Shown here in pieces: positions 36,117 to 45,644 of a stretch of DNA of 64,000 nucleotides. This DNA is from CAZJAT01 sp964544145 (GTDB lineage: Bacteria; Hydrothermota; 32-111): the NCBI GenBank assembly GCA_964544145.1, contig CAZJAT010000009.1:5937-69936 (forward strand), written 5' to 3'. How positions within the stretch are numbered: the stretch's first letter is position 1; each line of letters starts with the position of its first letter. Position numbers and translations under genes: made by a program. The notes under the pieces were generated by a model that was given only the letters and a program-made list of their open reading frames with translations, was not told where the DNA came from and did no database searches.

Positions 36117-36981
36117 TTATTTTCCTTATCTCAGGTGATATTGCATATAGAACAGGTACAATTGCTATTAATTGATATATATTCATGCTTTCATGCAGAA
36201 ATATAATACTCAGAATAACGGCAAATACGGGTTTCAGAAAAAAGACCATTGATCCCCTTTCCACAGGTATTGCCTTAAGACCCCTGAAATATGATAAATA
36301 ACCGGCTCCAGTAACAATAATGCCCATATACAGCATAATAATAATTCCCTTAAATGTTATATTTACCGCAATATGCTCATTAAAGAGAAATATGAATGGT
36401 ATGTACATAATTGAACCTGCTAAAAAAGAGAGGAATGTTACAAACAGATTTCCATATTTCAAAACAAAATCCCTTGCTAAAACAGTATATATGGCAAACA
36501 GTAATGAAGATACAAAGGAAAATGACAATGCAATAAGGGGATTCTTGAAATCCGAATTAAGTGAAAATGTAATAATTACAGCAATCCCTATTAATCCGGA
36601 TACAAGCTTTAATATCATTGTTCTGTTGAACTGTCGCGTGCGTACACCGATTATGAGATATATAAATACAGGATTTGAGGATATCATAATTGCTGGAATT
36701 GACGCATTGCCATTATGAACGGCAATCTGCAAAGCCCCCATACTAAAGAAAACACTAAGTATGCCTAAACCCATTATTTTCAAGATATCCGATAATGGTG
36801 ATGTCTTCAATTTCTTTATATTAGACCTGTCTTTGAGAAAAAAAGGCATCATAAAGAGCATACCAAGAAAGAATCTTAGAAATGTCATTGAAAAAGGACC
36901 TATATCCATATGAATCATCCTGCTTACTACTTCCATTGTGCTAAATACAAGCACAGTGAATATCAGAAACAGGTAATTCAT
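36097..36981 (-). CDS. DMT/EamA-family transporter
   Basis: A 294-residue membrane protein with about ten helices in two EamA repeats. FSTMEVVSRMIHMDIGPFSM opens repeat 1; YTVLARDFVLKYGNL lies at the start of repeat 2; and VERGSMVFFLKPVFAVILSII is the conserved late helix. It overlaps both neighbours on the minus strand (20 bases with the YigZ-like gene, 4 with the TPR gene). The substrate cannot be inferred. Confidence 0.9.
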   Translation of the reverse strand: MNYLFLIFTVLVFSTMEVVSRMIHMDIGPFSMTFLRFFLGMLFMMPFFLKDRSNIKKLKTSPLSDILKIMGLGILSVFFSMGALQIAVHNGNASIPAIMISSNPVFIYLIIGVRTRQFNRTMILKLVSGLIGIAVIITFSLNSDFKNPLIALSFSFVSSLLFAIYTVLARDFVLKYGNLFVTFLSFLAGSIMYIPFIFLFNEHIAVNITFKGIIIMLYMGIIVTGAGYLSYFRGLKAIPVERGSMVFFLKPVFAVILSIIFLHESMNIYQLIAIVPVLYAISPEIRKINAHNNR

Positions 36982-38306
36982 TGAACCGCTGTTGAGTCAA
37001 TTATTTCAGGGAAAAAATTATATATCATCTTATCCGAAAAAGACTTGCTTATTAATGCCAATGAATCCAAAAATGAGCGCAGTATGAGATCTTTCCTATT
37101 GAGATAATATGTATTGGCTAAATTAAATGCCATCATAGTATCGAGGGGATTGAGTTCATAAGCATTTTTAAAGTACATTTCAGCTTCAAAATAATTTCCT
37201 AATTTATAATAATTGCTACCTATAAATGAATTAATAAAAATCATCATGGCAGTATCTGAATCTGAGGGCATCCGAGAAAGCATTTCCAGTGATTTGTCAT
37301 ATTGACCATCAAAGAAATAGGACTGAACAGATGTCCTTGATGTGAAATTTTCATTGAGTGACAGTTCATTATAATATGCATTTGCTCTCTCATAATAATC
37401 ATGTCTAAACATTGCATCCGCAATTTGCTCAATAATATTATCATTAAATGTGAATATCAATTCTCTGTGCATGTCAAATGTGTCCAATATAAGCGAATTC
37501 CCGGTTGCCTGCTCAATTGATATCATATTTTGATATATGAATACAGAATCAGGATATATCTGCCTCATCCGCATAAGAGCGCTTACACATGAATCAGTCT
37601 TGCCTGATTGATATAACGTGTAGCTCAGATTACTATATGCTCTGTAATTGAGACTCGTTTCAATTAGCGAGTTAAATACAGATGAAGCAGCGGAATATTT
37701 CTTATTTTTTGAGTATGTCTTTCCAAGCAGCATCATATATGGATTTTTATTATAGTATTTTACCAATTGAGCAAGAATTTTTTCAGCTTTTTCATAATTC
37801 TTATTATTATAAAATATTACACCCGCTCTATACAATGCATATTCGTGTTTTGGATCGCCTTTAATAGTATTCAATGCATAATAAAGTGATGAATCCATTT
37901 TGTTGATGCTGTAAAAATATGCTGATTTCAATTCCTTCAGCCGTATCTCAGAGCAGTTTTCCGCATATACCTTATTGAGATATGTGCTGTAATCCGGATG
38001 ATTGATTTTATCCATTATCAATAATCTTAAATATCTGCTTTCAATATCATCCTCTCTGCTTATTGCTGATTCAATTATATTCAGAGCATTATCATATATG
38101 CCATTAATATAGTAAGCATAAGATTTATAGTAAAATCCCTCTGCTCGCGATGAATCAATGTCAATAATGAGATTAGATAAATTCAGCATCTGTTCTGTTT
38201 TTCCCTCAGAAAAAGCAGTTTCAAGAGAGTCAAGATAATTACTGTACATATCTGCATAAATAGGGGATACCAGAATAATCAGTATAAGAATCAAAATCCA
38301 TTTCAT
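36978..38306 (-). CDS. secreted TPR-repeat protein
   Basis: A 442-residue protein with signal peptide (MKWILILILIILVSPIYAD) and many TPR-like helix pairs, for example KNYEKAEKILAQLVKYYN, KKYSAASSVFNSLIE, and NYFEAEMYFKNAYELNP near the end. ATG 38306 is chosen over an upstream in-frame ATG at 38354 because a promoter -10 box ends 9 nt before it, which puts the upstream ATG outside the transcript, and because the signal peptide then begins properly. It is a likely periplasmic or surface scaffold. It opens the minus-strand operon. Confidence 0.82.
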   Translation of the reverse strand: MKWILILILIILVSPIYADMYSNYLDSLETAFSEGKTEQMLNLSNLIIDIDSSRAEGFYYKSYAYYINGIYDNALNIIESAISREDDIESRYLRLLIMDKINHPDYSTYLNKVYAENCSEIRLKELKSAYFYSINKMDSSLYYALNTIKGDPKHEYALYRAGVIFYNNKNYEKAEKILAQLVKYYNKNPYMMLLGKTYSKNKKYSAASSVFNSLIETSLNYRAYSNLSYTLYQSGKTDSCVSALMRMRQIYPDSVFIYQNMISIEQATGNSLILDTFDMHRELIFTFNDNIIEQIADAMFRHDYYERANAYYNELSLNENFTSRTSVQSYFFDGQYDKSLEMLSRMPSDSDTAMMIFINSFIGSNYYKLGNYFEAEMYFKNAYELNPLDTMMAFNLANTYYLNRKDLILRSFLDSLALISKSFSDKMIYNFFPEIIDSTAVQ

Positions 38307-38315
38307 ATATATGGT

Positions 38316-38343
38316 ATTATATAAAATAATTGATTTTTGTAAA
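38316..38343 (-). promoter_or_regulatory. sigma-70-like promoter, leaderless arrangement
   Basis: On the minus strand: TTTACA (38343-38338), 16-nt spacer, TATAAT (38321-38316), then 9 nt to ATG 38306. No Shine-Dalgarno. Divergent from the promoter at 38412. Confidence 0.78.
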
Positions 38344-38411
38344 GTGCATTTCATTTATTTATTATATAAATTTAATAGAAATTTATTATATAACAAAAAT
38401 GAAATCATTTA

Positions 38412-38439
38412 TTGACATATATTATTATTTTAATATAAT
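38412..38439 (+). promoter_or_regulatory. sigma-70-like promoter, leaderless arrangement
   Basis: TTGACA (38412-38417), 16-nt spacer, TATAAT (38434-38439), both consensus. ATG 38449 follows after 9 nt without a Shine-Dalgarno. It should drive the yceD-rpmF-fab operon. Confidence 0.8.
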
Positions 38440-38448
38440 TGCTTTTCT

Positions 38449-38859
38449 ATGATTACAATTAATCTGGCAGTATTACCGCCAAGCCATTCGCATCAGGAAT
38501 ATCAGTGGATTCTCCCAGAAGAGGGGTTTTATCCCTTTAATGAGTCTATGGATATTACAGGTATATTTGAAGTAAATAACAGACATGACAATGATTATGC
38601 CTTTAATGGGCACATTTTATTCACCTTAAACGCAGAATGTGACAGATGTGCAGAATCATTTAACAGCAGTTTTAATGAAGAAATTATGTTTATTATTAAG
38701 AAAAACTCTGATATAGAGGATATTGACATTATCCCAGCAAACAGTAATATTATTGATTTAACAAGTTATATAAGAGATATAATTTTAACAGCTATACCTA
38801 TGAAAAATCTATGTAATAAATGCATGGATGAAAATGAAACAGTACAAGGAGGACATTAA
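38449..38859 (+). CDS. yceD: DUF177/YceD-family protein
   Basis: A 136-residue DUF177 protein, the usual neighbour of rpmF and linked to 23S rRNA/large-subunit biogenesis. The family Cys pattern is present: LNAECDRCAESFNSSFNEE near 63-81 and the late CNKCMDE near 124. The protein directly abuts rpmF (stop followed at once by ATG), with AAGGAGG near its own end serving as the rpmF binding site. First gene of the fatty-acid operon. Confidence 0.9.
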   Translation: MITINLAVLPPSHSHQEYQWILPEEGFYPFNESMDITGIFEVNNRHDNDYAFNGHILFTLNAECDRCAESFNSSFNEEIMFIIKKNSDIEDIDIIPANSNIIDLTSYIRDIILTAIPMKNLCNKCMDENETVQGGH

Positions 38860-39045
38860 ATGGCACTACCTAAGAAACGTTCATCGTCAACAAGAGGCAA
38901 GAAGAGAAGAACACATTGGAAATTGTATAAAGCTGAACTCATTGTTTGTCCCAATTGCGGCCATAAGATGAGAATGCACAGAGTTTGCCCTGAATGCGGA
39001 CATTACAGAGGCAAGGAGATGATAACTATTACAAAAGAGGTATAA
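38860..39045 (+). CDS. rpmF: 50S ribosomal protein L32
   Basis: A 61-residue L32. ALPKKRSSSTRGKKRRTHWKL opens the protein and is diagnostic; the zinc-ribbon Cys pairs follow as CPNCGHKM and CPECGHY, so this is the zinc-binding form. plsX starts on the next base. Confidence 0.97.
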   Translation: MALPKKRSSSTRGKKRRTHWKLYKAELIVCPNCGHKMRMHRVCPECGHYRGKEMITITKEV

Positions 39046-40056
39046 ATGAATATTGTCATTGATGCTATGGGACCTGAACAGGGGCCGGGCGTCATCATTG
39101 ACGGTATAAACAATGTTGCAGACCAATTAAAGAAATGCAAGATATACCTCATTGGCAATAAAGCTCTTCTGGATAAATACCTGTTCGAGAATAAAACAAC
39201 AATAATGGCGGAACATGAAATCATCCATACGGAAAATAATATATCAATGGATGATACACCGTCAAAGGTGCTTAATACAAAGATGGACTCATCCATAGCA
39301 ATAGGTATAAAAACATCAATGGGATTGGAAAATTCCGCATTTCTCAGTATGGGAAATACAGGAGCTGTTATGGCATTTTCCCTCAAGATTATGGGCAGAA
39401 TGAATGGAGTGATCCGGCCTGCAATAGGAACCGTTTTTCCTGTAGGAAGACATCCTCTTTTGCTTGATATGGGTGCAACACCGGATTGCAAGGGAGAAAT
39501 GCTGCATCAATTTGCGCTAATAGGAAGTGAGTACTCAAAGGCAGTCTGGGATATTAAAAATCCTGTAGTAGCTTTAATGTCAATTGGCACAGAGGATTCG
39601 AAGGGCTCTATTGTAACTCAGAAAGCATTTGAATTGCTCAGTCAGGATAAATCTATTAATTTTTACGGAAATATTGAAGGCAGCGATCTATTCAACAATA
39701 TTGCTGATGTAATTGTTTTTGACGGATTTACAGGAAATATTGTTATTAAATTTGCTGAGGGTATGGTTTCATTCTTAAAGGAAGGCATAAAGGATGTTTC
39801 TTCATCCTCGCTTGCAAGTAAAATAGGTATGGGACTTGCGAAGAATAACTTAAAGCAATTTTTTAAACATTTATCATATGATGAATATGGGGGAGCACCT
39901 CTATTAGGTGTAAATGGTATATCAATAGTCGGACATGGTAAATCAAATGCCAGAGCTGTCTCAAGTGCAGTACTCAATGCTGCAGTACTTATTGAACATG
40001 ATTTTCTGAGACATGTGAAAAGCCGAATGGAAGAAAGGAGTGTATATGCGAAGTAA
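39046..40056 (+). CDS. plsX: phosphate acyltransferase PlsX
   Basis: Converts acyl-ACP to acyl phosphate, the substrate of PlsY (33551). The 336 residues include the N-terminal VIDAMGPEQGPGVIIDG, the SMDDTPSKVL region near 66, MGNTGAVMAFSLKIMG near 105, ATPDCKGEMLHQFALIG near 145, and SIGTEDSKGS near 179. GAGG sits before ATG. It is a soluble peripheral enzyme in this family. Confidence 0.96.
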   Translation: MNIVIDAMGPEQGPGVIIDGINNVADQLKKCKIYLIGNKALLDKYLFENKTTIMAEHEIIHTENNISMDDTPSKVLNTKMDSSIAIGIKTSMGLENSAFLSMGNTGAVMAFSLKIMGRMNGVIRPAIGTVFPVGRHPLLLDMGATPDCKGEMLHQFALIGSEYSKAVWDIKNPVVALMSIGTEDSKGSIVTQKAFELLSQDKSINFYGNIEGSDLFNNIADVIVFDGFTGNIVIKFAEGMVSFLKEGIKDVSSSSLASKIGMGLAKNNLKQFFKHLSYDEYGGAPLLGVNGISIVGHGKSNARAVSSAVLNAAVLIEHDFLRHVKSRMEERSVYAK

Positions 40057-41023
40057 GATACTGGGAACAGGCTCATATGTGCCTGAAAAAGTATTAACTA
40101 ATTTTGACTTGGAAAAAATGGTTGATACATCAGATGAATGGATTACAAAACGTTCTGGCATCAAGGAAAGACACATTGCATCTGATGAACAGGCAACAAG
40201 CGATCTGGGTATAGAAGCAGCTAAGAATGCTATTAAGAATGCAGGTATAGATAAAAATGACATTGATATGATAATATTCGGAACTGTGACACCAGATAAA
40301 TTATTCCCTTCCACTGCCATATATGTGCAGAAAGCATTGGAATTGCCCGGCGTACCGGCATTTGATATATCAGCTGCATGTCCCGGATTTATTTACGGTA
40401 TGGCTATTGCAGATGGTATGATAAAGAACAATCAGGCTAAATGCATTTTATTACTGGGTGGTGAGACGCTATCAAAGGTCACTAACTGGGAAGACAGGGA
40501 AACTTGTGTTCTGTTCGGTGATGGAGTGGGAGCTGCAATAATGGTACCATCTGAAGATGATACGGGACTTATGTCCATTACATTGGGCGGTGACGGCAGT
40601 ATGGAAGATCTGCTCTCACAACCGGCGGGAGGCACCCGTATGCCGGCAACAAGGGATACTGTTGACAATAAATTACATACAATTCATATGAAGGGAAATG
40701 AGGTTTATAAAAATGCAGTAAATGCGCTCACAGAAATAGGCAAATCAGCTATTTCAAATGCGGGTATTACTGTAGAAGACATAACCCATTTTATACCCCA
40801 TCAGGCAAATATCAGAATTATGGAAACAACGGGCAGATATTTGAATATGCCCAGAGAAAAGATATATGTCAATATTGACAGAATGGCAAATACCTCTGCA
40901 GGTTCAATACCTATTGCAATGGATGAGATGAATAGAAATGGTTTGCTTAAAAAAGGTGATATTATTCTCATTGATTCATTTGGCGCCGGTTTTGTGTGGG
41001 GCGCAGCAGTTATAAGGTGGTGA
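40046..41023 (+). CDS. fabH: 3-oxoacyl-ACP synthase III
   Basis: Starts fatty acid synthesis by condensing acetyl-CoA with malonyl-ACP. ATG 40046 has AAAGGAG 5 nt upstream, so the GTG at 40040 is part of the binding region. The 325 residues show the catalytic Cys in DISAACPGFIYG near 112, His in PHQANIRIME near 245 and Asn in NTSAGSIP near 275. It overlaps plsX by 11 bases. Confidence 0.97.
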   Translation: MRSKILGTGSYVPEKVLTNFDLEKMVDTSDEWITKRSGIKERHIASDEQATSDLGIEAAKNAIKNAGIDKNDIDMIIFGTVTPDKLFPSTAIYVQKALELPGVPAFDISAACPGFIYGMAIADGMIKNNQAKCILLLGGETLSKVTNWEDRETCVLFGDGVGAAIMVPSEDDTGLMSITLGGDGSMEDLLSQPAGGTRMPATRDTVDNKLHTIHMKGNEVYKNAVNALTEIGKSAISNAGITVEDITHFIPHQANIRIMETTGRYLNMPREKIYVNIDRMANTSAGSIPIAMDEMNRNGLLKKGDIILIDSFGAGFVWGAAVIRW

Positions 41024-41024
41024 A

Positions 41025-41936
41025 ATGAAGAATGCTTTTATGTTTCCCGGTCAGGGCTCACAGTATGTATCAATGGCTTCTGATCTGTATGAGAATAATA
41101 CAGTAAGAGAAATTATTGATAATGCTTCCCGCATTATAGGTACAGATATATCAGATATTATGTTCAATGGACCTGAAGAAGTTCTTACAGAATCAAGAAA
41201 TACGCAGACAGCCATTCTGCTTCACTCAATTTCTGTCTATTCTCTCATAATAAATGATATCAAACCCGACATTGTCTGCGGGCACTCACTTGGTGAATAT
41301 TCAGCATTATACGCATGTGGCGTTCTGAACCTAAATGATGTTATCACACTTGTCAGAAAACGCGGTGAATTAATGTCATTGGCAGGCGAACGTGCACAGG
41401 GAACAATGGCTGCAGTAATAGGAATGGATGCTGATAAAATTGATAATATAATCAGTGATATTGAAGGCACAGTAATTGCAAATTACAATGGAGAATTGCA
41501 GACAGTAATTTCTGGTACATCATCAGGCATTGAACGCGCTATGGACATACTGAGCAAAGAGGGTGCAAGAAGAGTTTTAAAATTGAATGTTTCAGGCGCA
41601 TTTCATTCTCCACTAATGCATTATGCTTATGATGAGTTTTCTTCATTCATTGATTCATTTGAGTTTAAAAACCCCGAAATTGATATTATCATGAATGTGA
41701 CTGGCAAGATAGAAGACAATGGGGAAGCCATAAGGGGATTATTGAAAGAACAGATTATCAGTCCTGTCAGATGGACAGATACAATGAATTTATTGATAGA
41801 ACAGGGAATGGACAAATTCTATGAAATAGGTCCTAAAAAAGCACTTTCAGGCATGATAAAAAGAAAAACAGACAGACCTGTAATATGTCTTGATAAGATG
41901 AATGAAATTATTGCGGAGGTGAATAATGATAAGTGA
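41025..41936 (+). CDS. fabD: malonyl-CoA:ACP transacylase
   Basis: Loads malonyl groups onto ACP. The 303 residues contain FPGQGSQYVSMA near 6, the serine elbow GHSLGEYSAL near 87, and the catalytic His in GAFHSPLM near 199. It starts 1 base after fabH and overlaps fabG by 11 bases. Confidence 0.97.
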   Translation: MKNAFMFPGQGSQYVSMASDLYENNTVREIIDNASRIIGTDISDIMFNGPEEVLTESRNTQTAILLHSISVYSLIINDIKPDIVCGHSLGEYSALYACGVLNLNDVITLVRKRGELMSLAGERAQGTMAAVIGMDADKIDNIISDIEGTVIANYNGELQTVISGTSSGIERAMDILSKEGARRVLKLNVSGAFHSPLMHYAYDEFSSFIDSFEFKNPEIDIIMNVTGKIEDNGEAIRGLLKEQIISPVRWTDTMNLLIEQGMDKFYEIGPKKALSGMIKRKTDRPVICLDKMNEIIAEVNNDK

Positions 41937-42666
41937 AAATAACCACATACTCATAACCGGGGGAAACCGGGGTATTGGAAAAGCCATATGCTTAGCATTT
42001 GCTAGATATAAAACTCATATACACATATGGGATATTAATGATAATGGTTTTAAGGAATTAAAGAATGAAATTGAGGCATTGGGCTCATCAGCTTATTTTT
42101 CAAAGCTTAATGTGGCATCTTACAGTGAAGTTGAAAAAGGCACTGAGACATTGCTTGAACAGGCTGGAAGCATTGATACAGTTATAAATAATGCAGGTAT
42201 AACGAGGGACAATCTGCTGATGGGAATGAAAGAGGATGAATGGGATTCTGTAATATCCGTTAATCTCAAGGGCACATTCAATGTTTCAAAACATATAATT
42301 AAATCAATGATACGCAAAAGAAACGGTACTATTATAAATATAGCATCAGTTATAGGGTTAATGGGTAATAAAGGACAGGCAAACTATGCTGCATCAAAAG
42401 CCGGAATAATTGGATTCACAAAATCACTTGCAAAGGAAGTAGGCTCAAGAAATGTAAGGGTTAATGCAATTGCTCCCGGTTTCATTGAAACAGAAATGAC
42501 AAGAAAATTACCTGAAGAAGTGATTAAGAATTATGCCAAACTGATACCTTTAAACAGGATGGGACAACCTTCAGAAATTGCTGACTTATGTCTATTCCTG
42601 GCATCAGATATGGCTAAATATATTACCGGTCAGGTAATAAATGTTGATGGCGGAATGTTAATGTAA
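41926..42666 (+). CDS. fabG: 3-oxoacyl-ACP reductase
   Basis: NADPH-dependent short-chain dehydrogenase. The 246 residues have the cofactor loop TGGNRGIGKAI near 11, NNAGITRDNLLMGM near 87, the catalytic Ser in NIASVIGLMGNKG near 137, Tyr/Lys in YAASKAG near 152, and the end VNVDGGMLM. GGAGGTG precedes ATG. Confidence 0.96.
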   Translation: MISENNHILITGGNRGIGKAICLAFARYKTHIHIWDINDNGFKELKNEIEALGSSAYFSKLNVASYSEVEKGTETLLEQAGSIDTVINNAGITRDNLLMGMKEDEWDSVISVNLKGTFNVSKHIIKSMIRKRNGTIINIASVIGLMGNKGQANYAASKAGIIGFTKSLAKEVGSRNVRVNAIAPGFIETEMTRKLPEEVIKNYAKLIPLNRMGQPSEIADLCLFLASDMAKYITGQVINVDGGMLM

Positions 42667-42686
42667 AACCAAATAAAGGAGGATTC

Positions 42687-42923
42687 ATGTCAGAGGTATT
42701 TGATTTCGTAAAGAATCTGCTCGTTGAAAACATGCAGGTGGAAGAAGGAAAGATTAATATGGACGCCAATATCATTGAAGATCTCGGTGCAGATTCCCTT
42801 GATATCATGGACATCGTAAATGATATTGAAAAACAATATGATATCACTATTCCTCAGGAGCAATATGAGAACCTGAAAACAGTTGGTGATGTTGTTAATT
42901 TTGTTGAAAGCAAAATGAAGTGA
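42687..42923 (+). CDS. acpP: acyl carrier protein
   Basis: A 78-residue ACP with the phosphopantetheine site Ser in LGADSLDIMDIV near 33-44. Acidic and helical as usual. An AAAGGAGG site precedes ATG. A strong hairpin follows the stop codon. Confidence 0.98.
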   Translation: MSEVFDFVKNLLVENMQVEEGKINMDANIIEDLGADSLDIMDIVNDIEKQYDITIPQEQYENLKTVGDVVNFVESKMK

Positions 42924-42926
42924 TAA

Positions 42927-42956
42927 TAATCAAACGGGATATTTCCCGTTTGATTA
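42927..42956 (+). terminator. intercistronic hairpin between acpP and fabF
   Basis: Inverted repeat with 13 base pairs (42927-42939 with 44-56 of the same hundred, i.e. 42944-42956) and a 4-nt loop TATT. No T-run follows, and the fabF binding site AAGGAG starts soon after. It more likely stabilises the acpP message or partly attenuates transcription than ends it. Confidence 0.6.
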
Positions 42957-42970
42957 AATAAGGAGATCAG

Positions 42971-44203
42971 ATGAAAAGGGTTGTAATAACCGGAATGGGA
43001 ACACTATCACCATTGGGAAACAATGTTGAGGATTACTATAAGAATCTTATAAATGGTGTCAGCGGTATTGATTATATAACAAAATTTGATGCTTCAACAA
43101 TGAAAGTCAAAATTGCTGGTGAGATTAAAAATTTTGTACCTGAAGATATACTTACAAAACGCGAGATACGCAGAACAGACCTAGTGACACAATATGCATT
43201 GATAGCAGCTGATGAAGCAATCAAGATGGCAAATTTGGAGAACATTGATATGGACAGAATCGGTGTCATTGTTGCAAGCGGAATAGGCGGGATTAATACA
43301 TGGGAAGAACAGCATGAAATACTTCTCAATGAAAGCCCTGACCGAGTTAGCCCATTCTTCATACCAATGATGATAATCAACTCAGTCAGCGGATACATAA
43401 GCATTAAACACGGATTCAAAGGTCCTAATTATGCCATTGCCTCTGCCTGTGCTTCAGGCGGTCATGCTATTGCAGATTCATATAATCAGATCATACTTGA
43501 TAATGCGGATGTAATGATATGCGGCGGCAGTGAAGCTGCCTTAACTAAACTTGCATTTGCCGGATTCATCGCGCTGCAGGCATTATCCACTAAGAATGAT
43601 GAACCTCAGAAAGCATCCCGACCATTTGATGCAGATAGAGATGGATTTATAATGAGTGAGGGTTCTGGTATACTTGTTATTGAGTCATATGAACATGCGA
43701 AAAAGAGAGGAGCTGAAATACTCGGCGAAATCACCGGATATGGTTACAATGATGATGCTTTCCATATCACTGCACCTATTGAATCGGGTGAAGGCCCTGC
43801 AAAATGCATGAAACTTGCACTTGATAGAAGTAAGAGAAAACCCGAAGAAGTTCAGTATATAAATGCTCATGGAACATCAACAAAACTTAATGATCAAATG
43901 GAAACACGGGCAATAAAGACAGCTTTTAATGAACACGCTGATAATCTTCTTATTTCATCCACAAAATCCATGACAGGTCATTTGCTGGGAGCAGCATCGG
44001 CAATAGAAGCTGTTGCAACCATTATGACAATAAAAAACGGTATTGTACCGCCAACAATCAATTATGAAAAGAAAGATCCGGAATGTGATTTGAATTATGT
44101 TCCCAATGAGGCAGTTAAAAAAGATATTGACTTTGCGCTTTCAAATTCATTTGGTTTCGGCGGCCACAATGTATCATTAGCATTTTCAAAATTCAATGGC
44201 TGA
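42971..44203 (+). CDS. fabF: 3-oxoacyl-ACP synthase II
   Basis: Elongating condensing enzyme. The 410 residues show the N-terminal VVITGMGTLSPLG, the catalytic Cys in SACASGGHAI near 161, the first His in NAHGTSTKLND near 298, and the second His in KSMTGHLLGAASA near 335. The end FGFGGHNVSLAF is typical. AAGGAG precedes ATG. It overlaps rnc by 8 bases. Confidence 0.97.
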   Translation: MKRVVITGMGTLSPLGNNVEDYYKNLINGVSGIDYITKFDASTMKVKIAGEIKNFVPEDILTKREIRRTDLVTQYALIAADEAIKMANLENIDMDRIGVIVASGIGGINTWEEQHEILLNESPDRVSPFFIPMMIINSVSGYISIKHGFKGPNYAIASACASGGHAIADSYNQIILDNADVMICGGSEAALTKLAFAGFIALQALSTKNDEPQKASRPFDADRDGFIMSEGSGILVIESYEHAKKRGAEILGEITGYGYNDDAFHITAPIESGEGPAKCMKLALDRSKRKPEEVQYINAHGTSTKLNDQMETRAIKTAFNEHADNLLISSTKSMTGHLLGAASAIEAVATIMTIKNGIVPPTINYEKKDPECDLNYVPNEAVKKDIDFALSNSFGFGGHNVSLAFSKFNG

Positions 44204-44867
44204 AGAAAAAATATACGAATTTTTCAAACAGATCGGTATAAATATCAAAAATGCCGATCTGTTTATTGAAGCTTTGACACATAAATCATATAATGATTAT
44301 GTGCATTATCAACGGCTTGAGTTTCTGGGTGACAGTATCCTCAGTTTCTTTTCAAGCGAATATCTTTTTGAATCATATGAGAATGCCAATGAAGGTGAAT
44401 TATCACGAATGCGTACACGCATTGTGAGCAGAGAGGCTCTTATCAATGTATTTGATGAACTTAATTTCAATGATATACTTAAAATTAACAGAAAATCATT
44501 CTCCGAGGAAATACCGGAATCAATAAAAGCGGATATCATTGAGAGTACACTGGCTGCTGTTTATCTTGACAGTGGTATAAGGAATGCAAGAAAATATTTT
44601 AAATTCATTCTCAAGCACACAGGTGAAGTGCCGGATTACTTTTTTGCAAAGAATTTACTTCAGGAAATGGTTTTGAAAAGACATAAATATTTACCTGAAT
44701 TCTCCGTTGTTTCAGAAAATGATTATTTTAATTGTAAGATATATATAAATGGTGAATATATTGCAGATGCAAAAGCAAAAACAAAAAAAGAATGTGAAAA
44801 AAGAGCTGCAGCTAAAGCATTAAATATTATGAAAAGGAGATACAATGAAGATAATAGTCTGCATTAA
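44196..44867 (+). CDS. rnc: ribonuclease III
   Basis: Double-strand-specific endoribonuclease for rRNA and mRNA processing. The 223 residues have the RNase III signature RLEFLGDSILSFFSSEYLF near 41, HKSYND near 29, the second acidic site near ADIIESTLAAVYLD 112-125, and a C-terminal dsRNA-binding domain (150-220, with KTKKECEKRAAAKAL). The fabF-rnc order is common. Confidence 0.96.
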   Translation: MAEEKIYEFFKQIGINIKNADLFIEALTHKSYNDYVHYQRLEFLGDSILSFFSSEYLFESYENANEGELSRMRTRIVSREALINVFDELNFNDILKINRKSFSEEIPESIKADIIESTLAAVYLDSGIRNARKYFKFILKHTGEVPDYFFAKNLLQEMVLKRHKYLPEFSVVSENDYFNCKIYINGEYIADAKAKTKKECEKRAAAKALNIMKRRYNEDNSLH

Positions 44868-45636
44868 ACAGACACCTGATACGTCACAAATGAAATTTGA
44901 TGCTGAATCAAAGACAATTATAAGAGATGGTGTCGAGAATATTGTAAACCCCTTCGATCTCTATGCGGTTGAAGAAGCATTGAGAATTAAAGAGAATAAT
45001 CCGGATACGCATATAACTGCTATAACAATGGGACCTCCTTCTGCTGAAAATGCATTGCGGGAAATAATATCTATGGGAATAGATGATGCTTATTTAATAT
45101 CAGACAAGGCCTTTGCCGCAGCTGATACATTAGCAACATCATATACACTGTCGCAGGCAATAAAGAAATTAGGGGCATTTGACCTGATTATGTTCGGTAA
45201 GCAGGCCATTGACGGTGATACGGCTCAGGTGGGTCCTGGTGTTGCAGAATTTCTTTCAATACCACAAATAACATTTATCAGGAAAATTGAAGAATTATCA
45301 GAAAAAGAAATAACAGCTGAACGTTTGATTGAAGACGGCTATGAGGTTATAACAACATCATTACCCTGTGCTTTGACGTGTATTAAGGAACTCAATGAAC
45401 CCCGTTTGCCATCCCTTCGAGGAAAAATGAAAGCAAAGAAAGCTGAAATAATCAAATGGAATGCAGAAGATATTGAAGCAGATTCCGATATGATCGGATT
45501 CAAAGGTTCTCCAACATGGGTAATCAAAGCATTTACCCCGACAATTGACAAACAGAATATCATTTTCTCCGATGAAGATGCAGGTAAAAATGTAACGATG
45601 CTTGTTGAAGCATTGAAAGCAAAACAGATTATATAG
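44845..45636 (+). CDS. etfB: electron transfer flavoprotein beta subunit
   Basis: Beta subunit of ETF; 263 residues. Family blocks: CIKQTPDTSQMKFD at 5, NPFDLYAVEEALRIKE near 35, GKQAIDGDTAQVGPGVAEFL near 118, and PRLPSLRGKMKAKKAEI near 190. AAAGGAG lies before ATG and inside the end of rnc (23-base overlap), so it belongs to the fatty-acid transcript. No acyl-CoA dehydrogenase, FixX or ETF-quinone reductase gene is near; the partner is unknown. Confidence 0.95.
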   Translation: MKIIVCIKQTPDTSQMKFDAESKTIIRDGVENIVNPFDLYAVEEALRIKENNPDTHITAITMGPPSAENALREIISMGIDDAYLISDKAFAAADTLATSYTLSQAIKKLGAFDLIMFGKQAIDGDTAQVGPGVAEFLSIPQITFIRKIEELSEKEITAERLIEDGYEVITTSLPCALTCIKELNEPRLPSLRGKMKAKKAEIIKWNAEDIEADSDMIGFKGSPTWVIKAFTPTIDKQNIIFSDEDAGKNVTMLVEALKAKQII

Positions 45637-45644
45637 GAGTAATT

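Noticed and set aside
38307..38354. Upstream ATG for the secreted TPR protein
   Set aside because: It lies upstream of the promoter -10 box and puts charged residues before the signal peptide.
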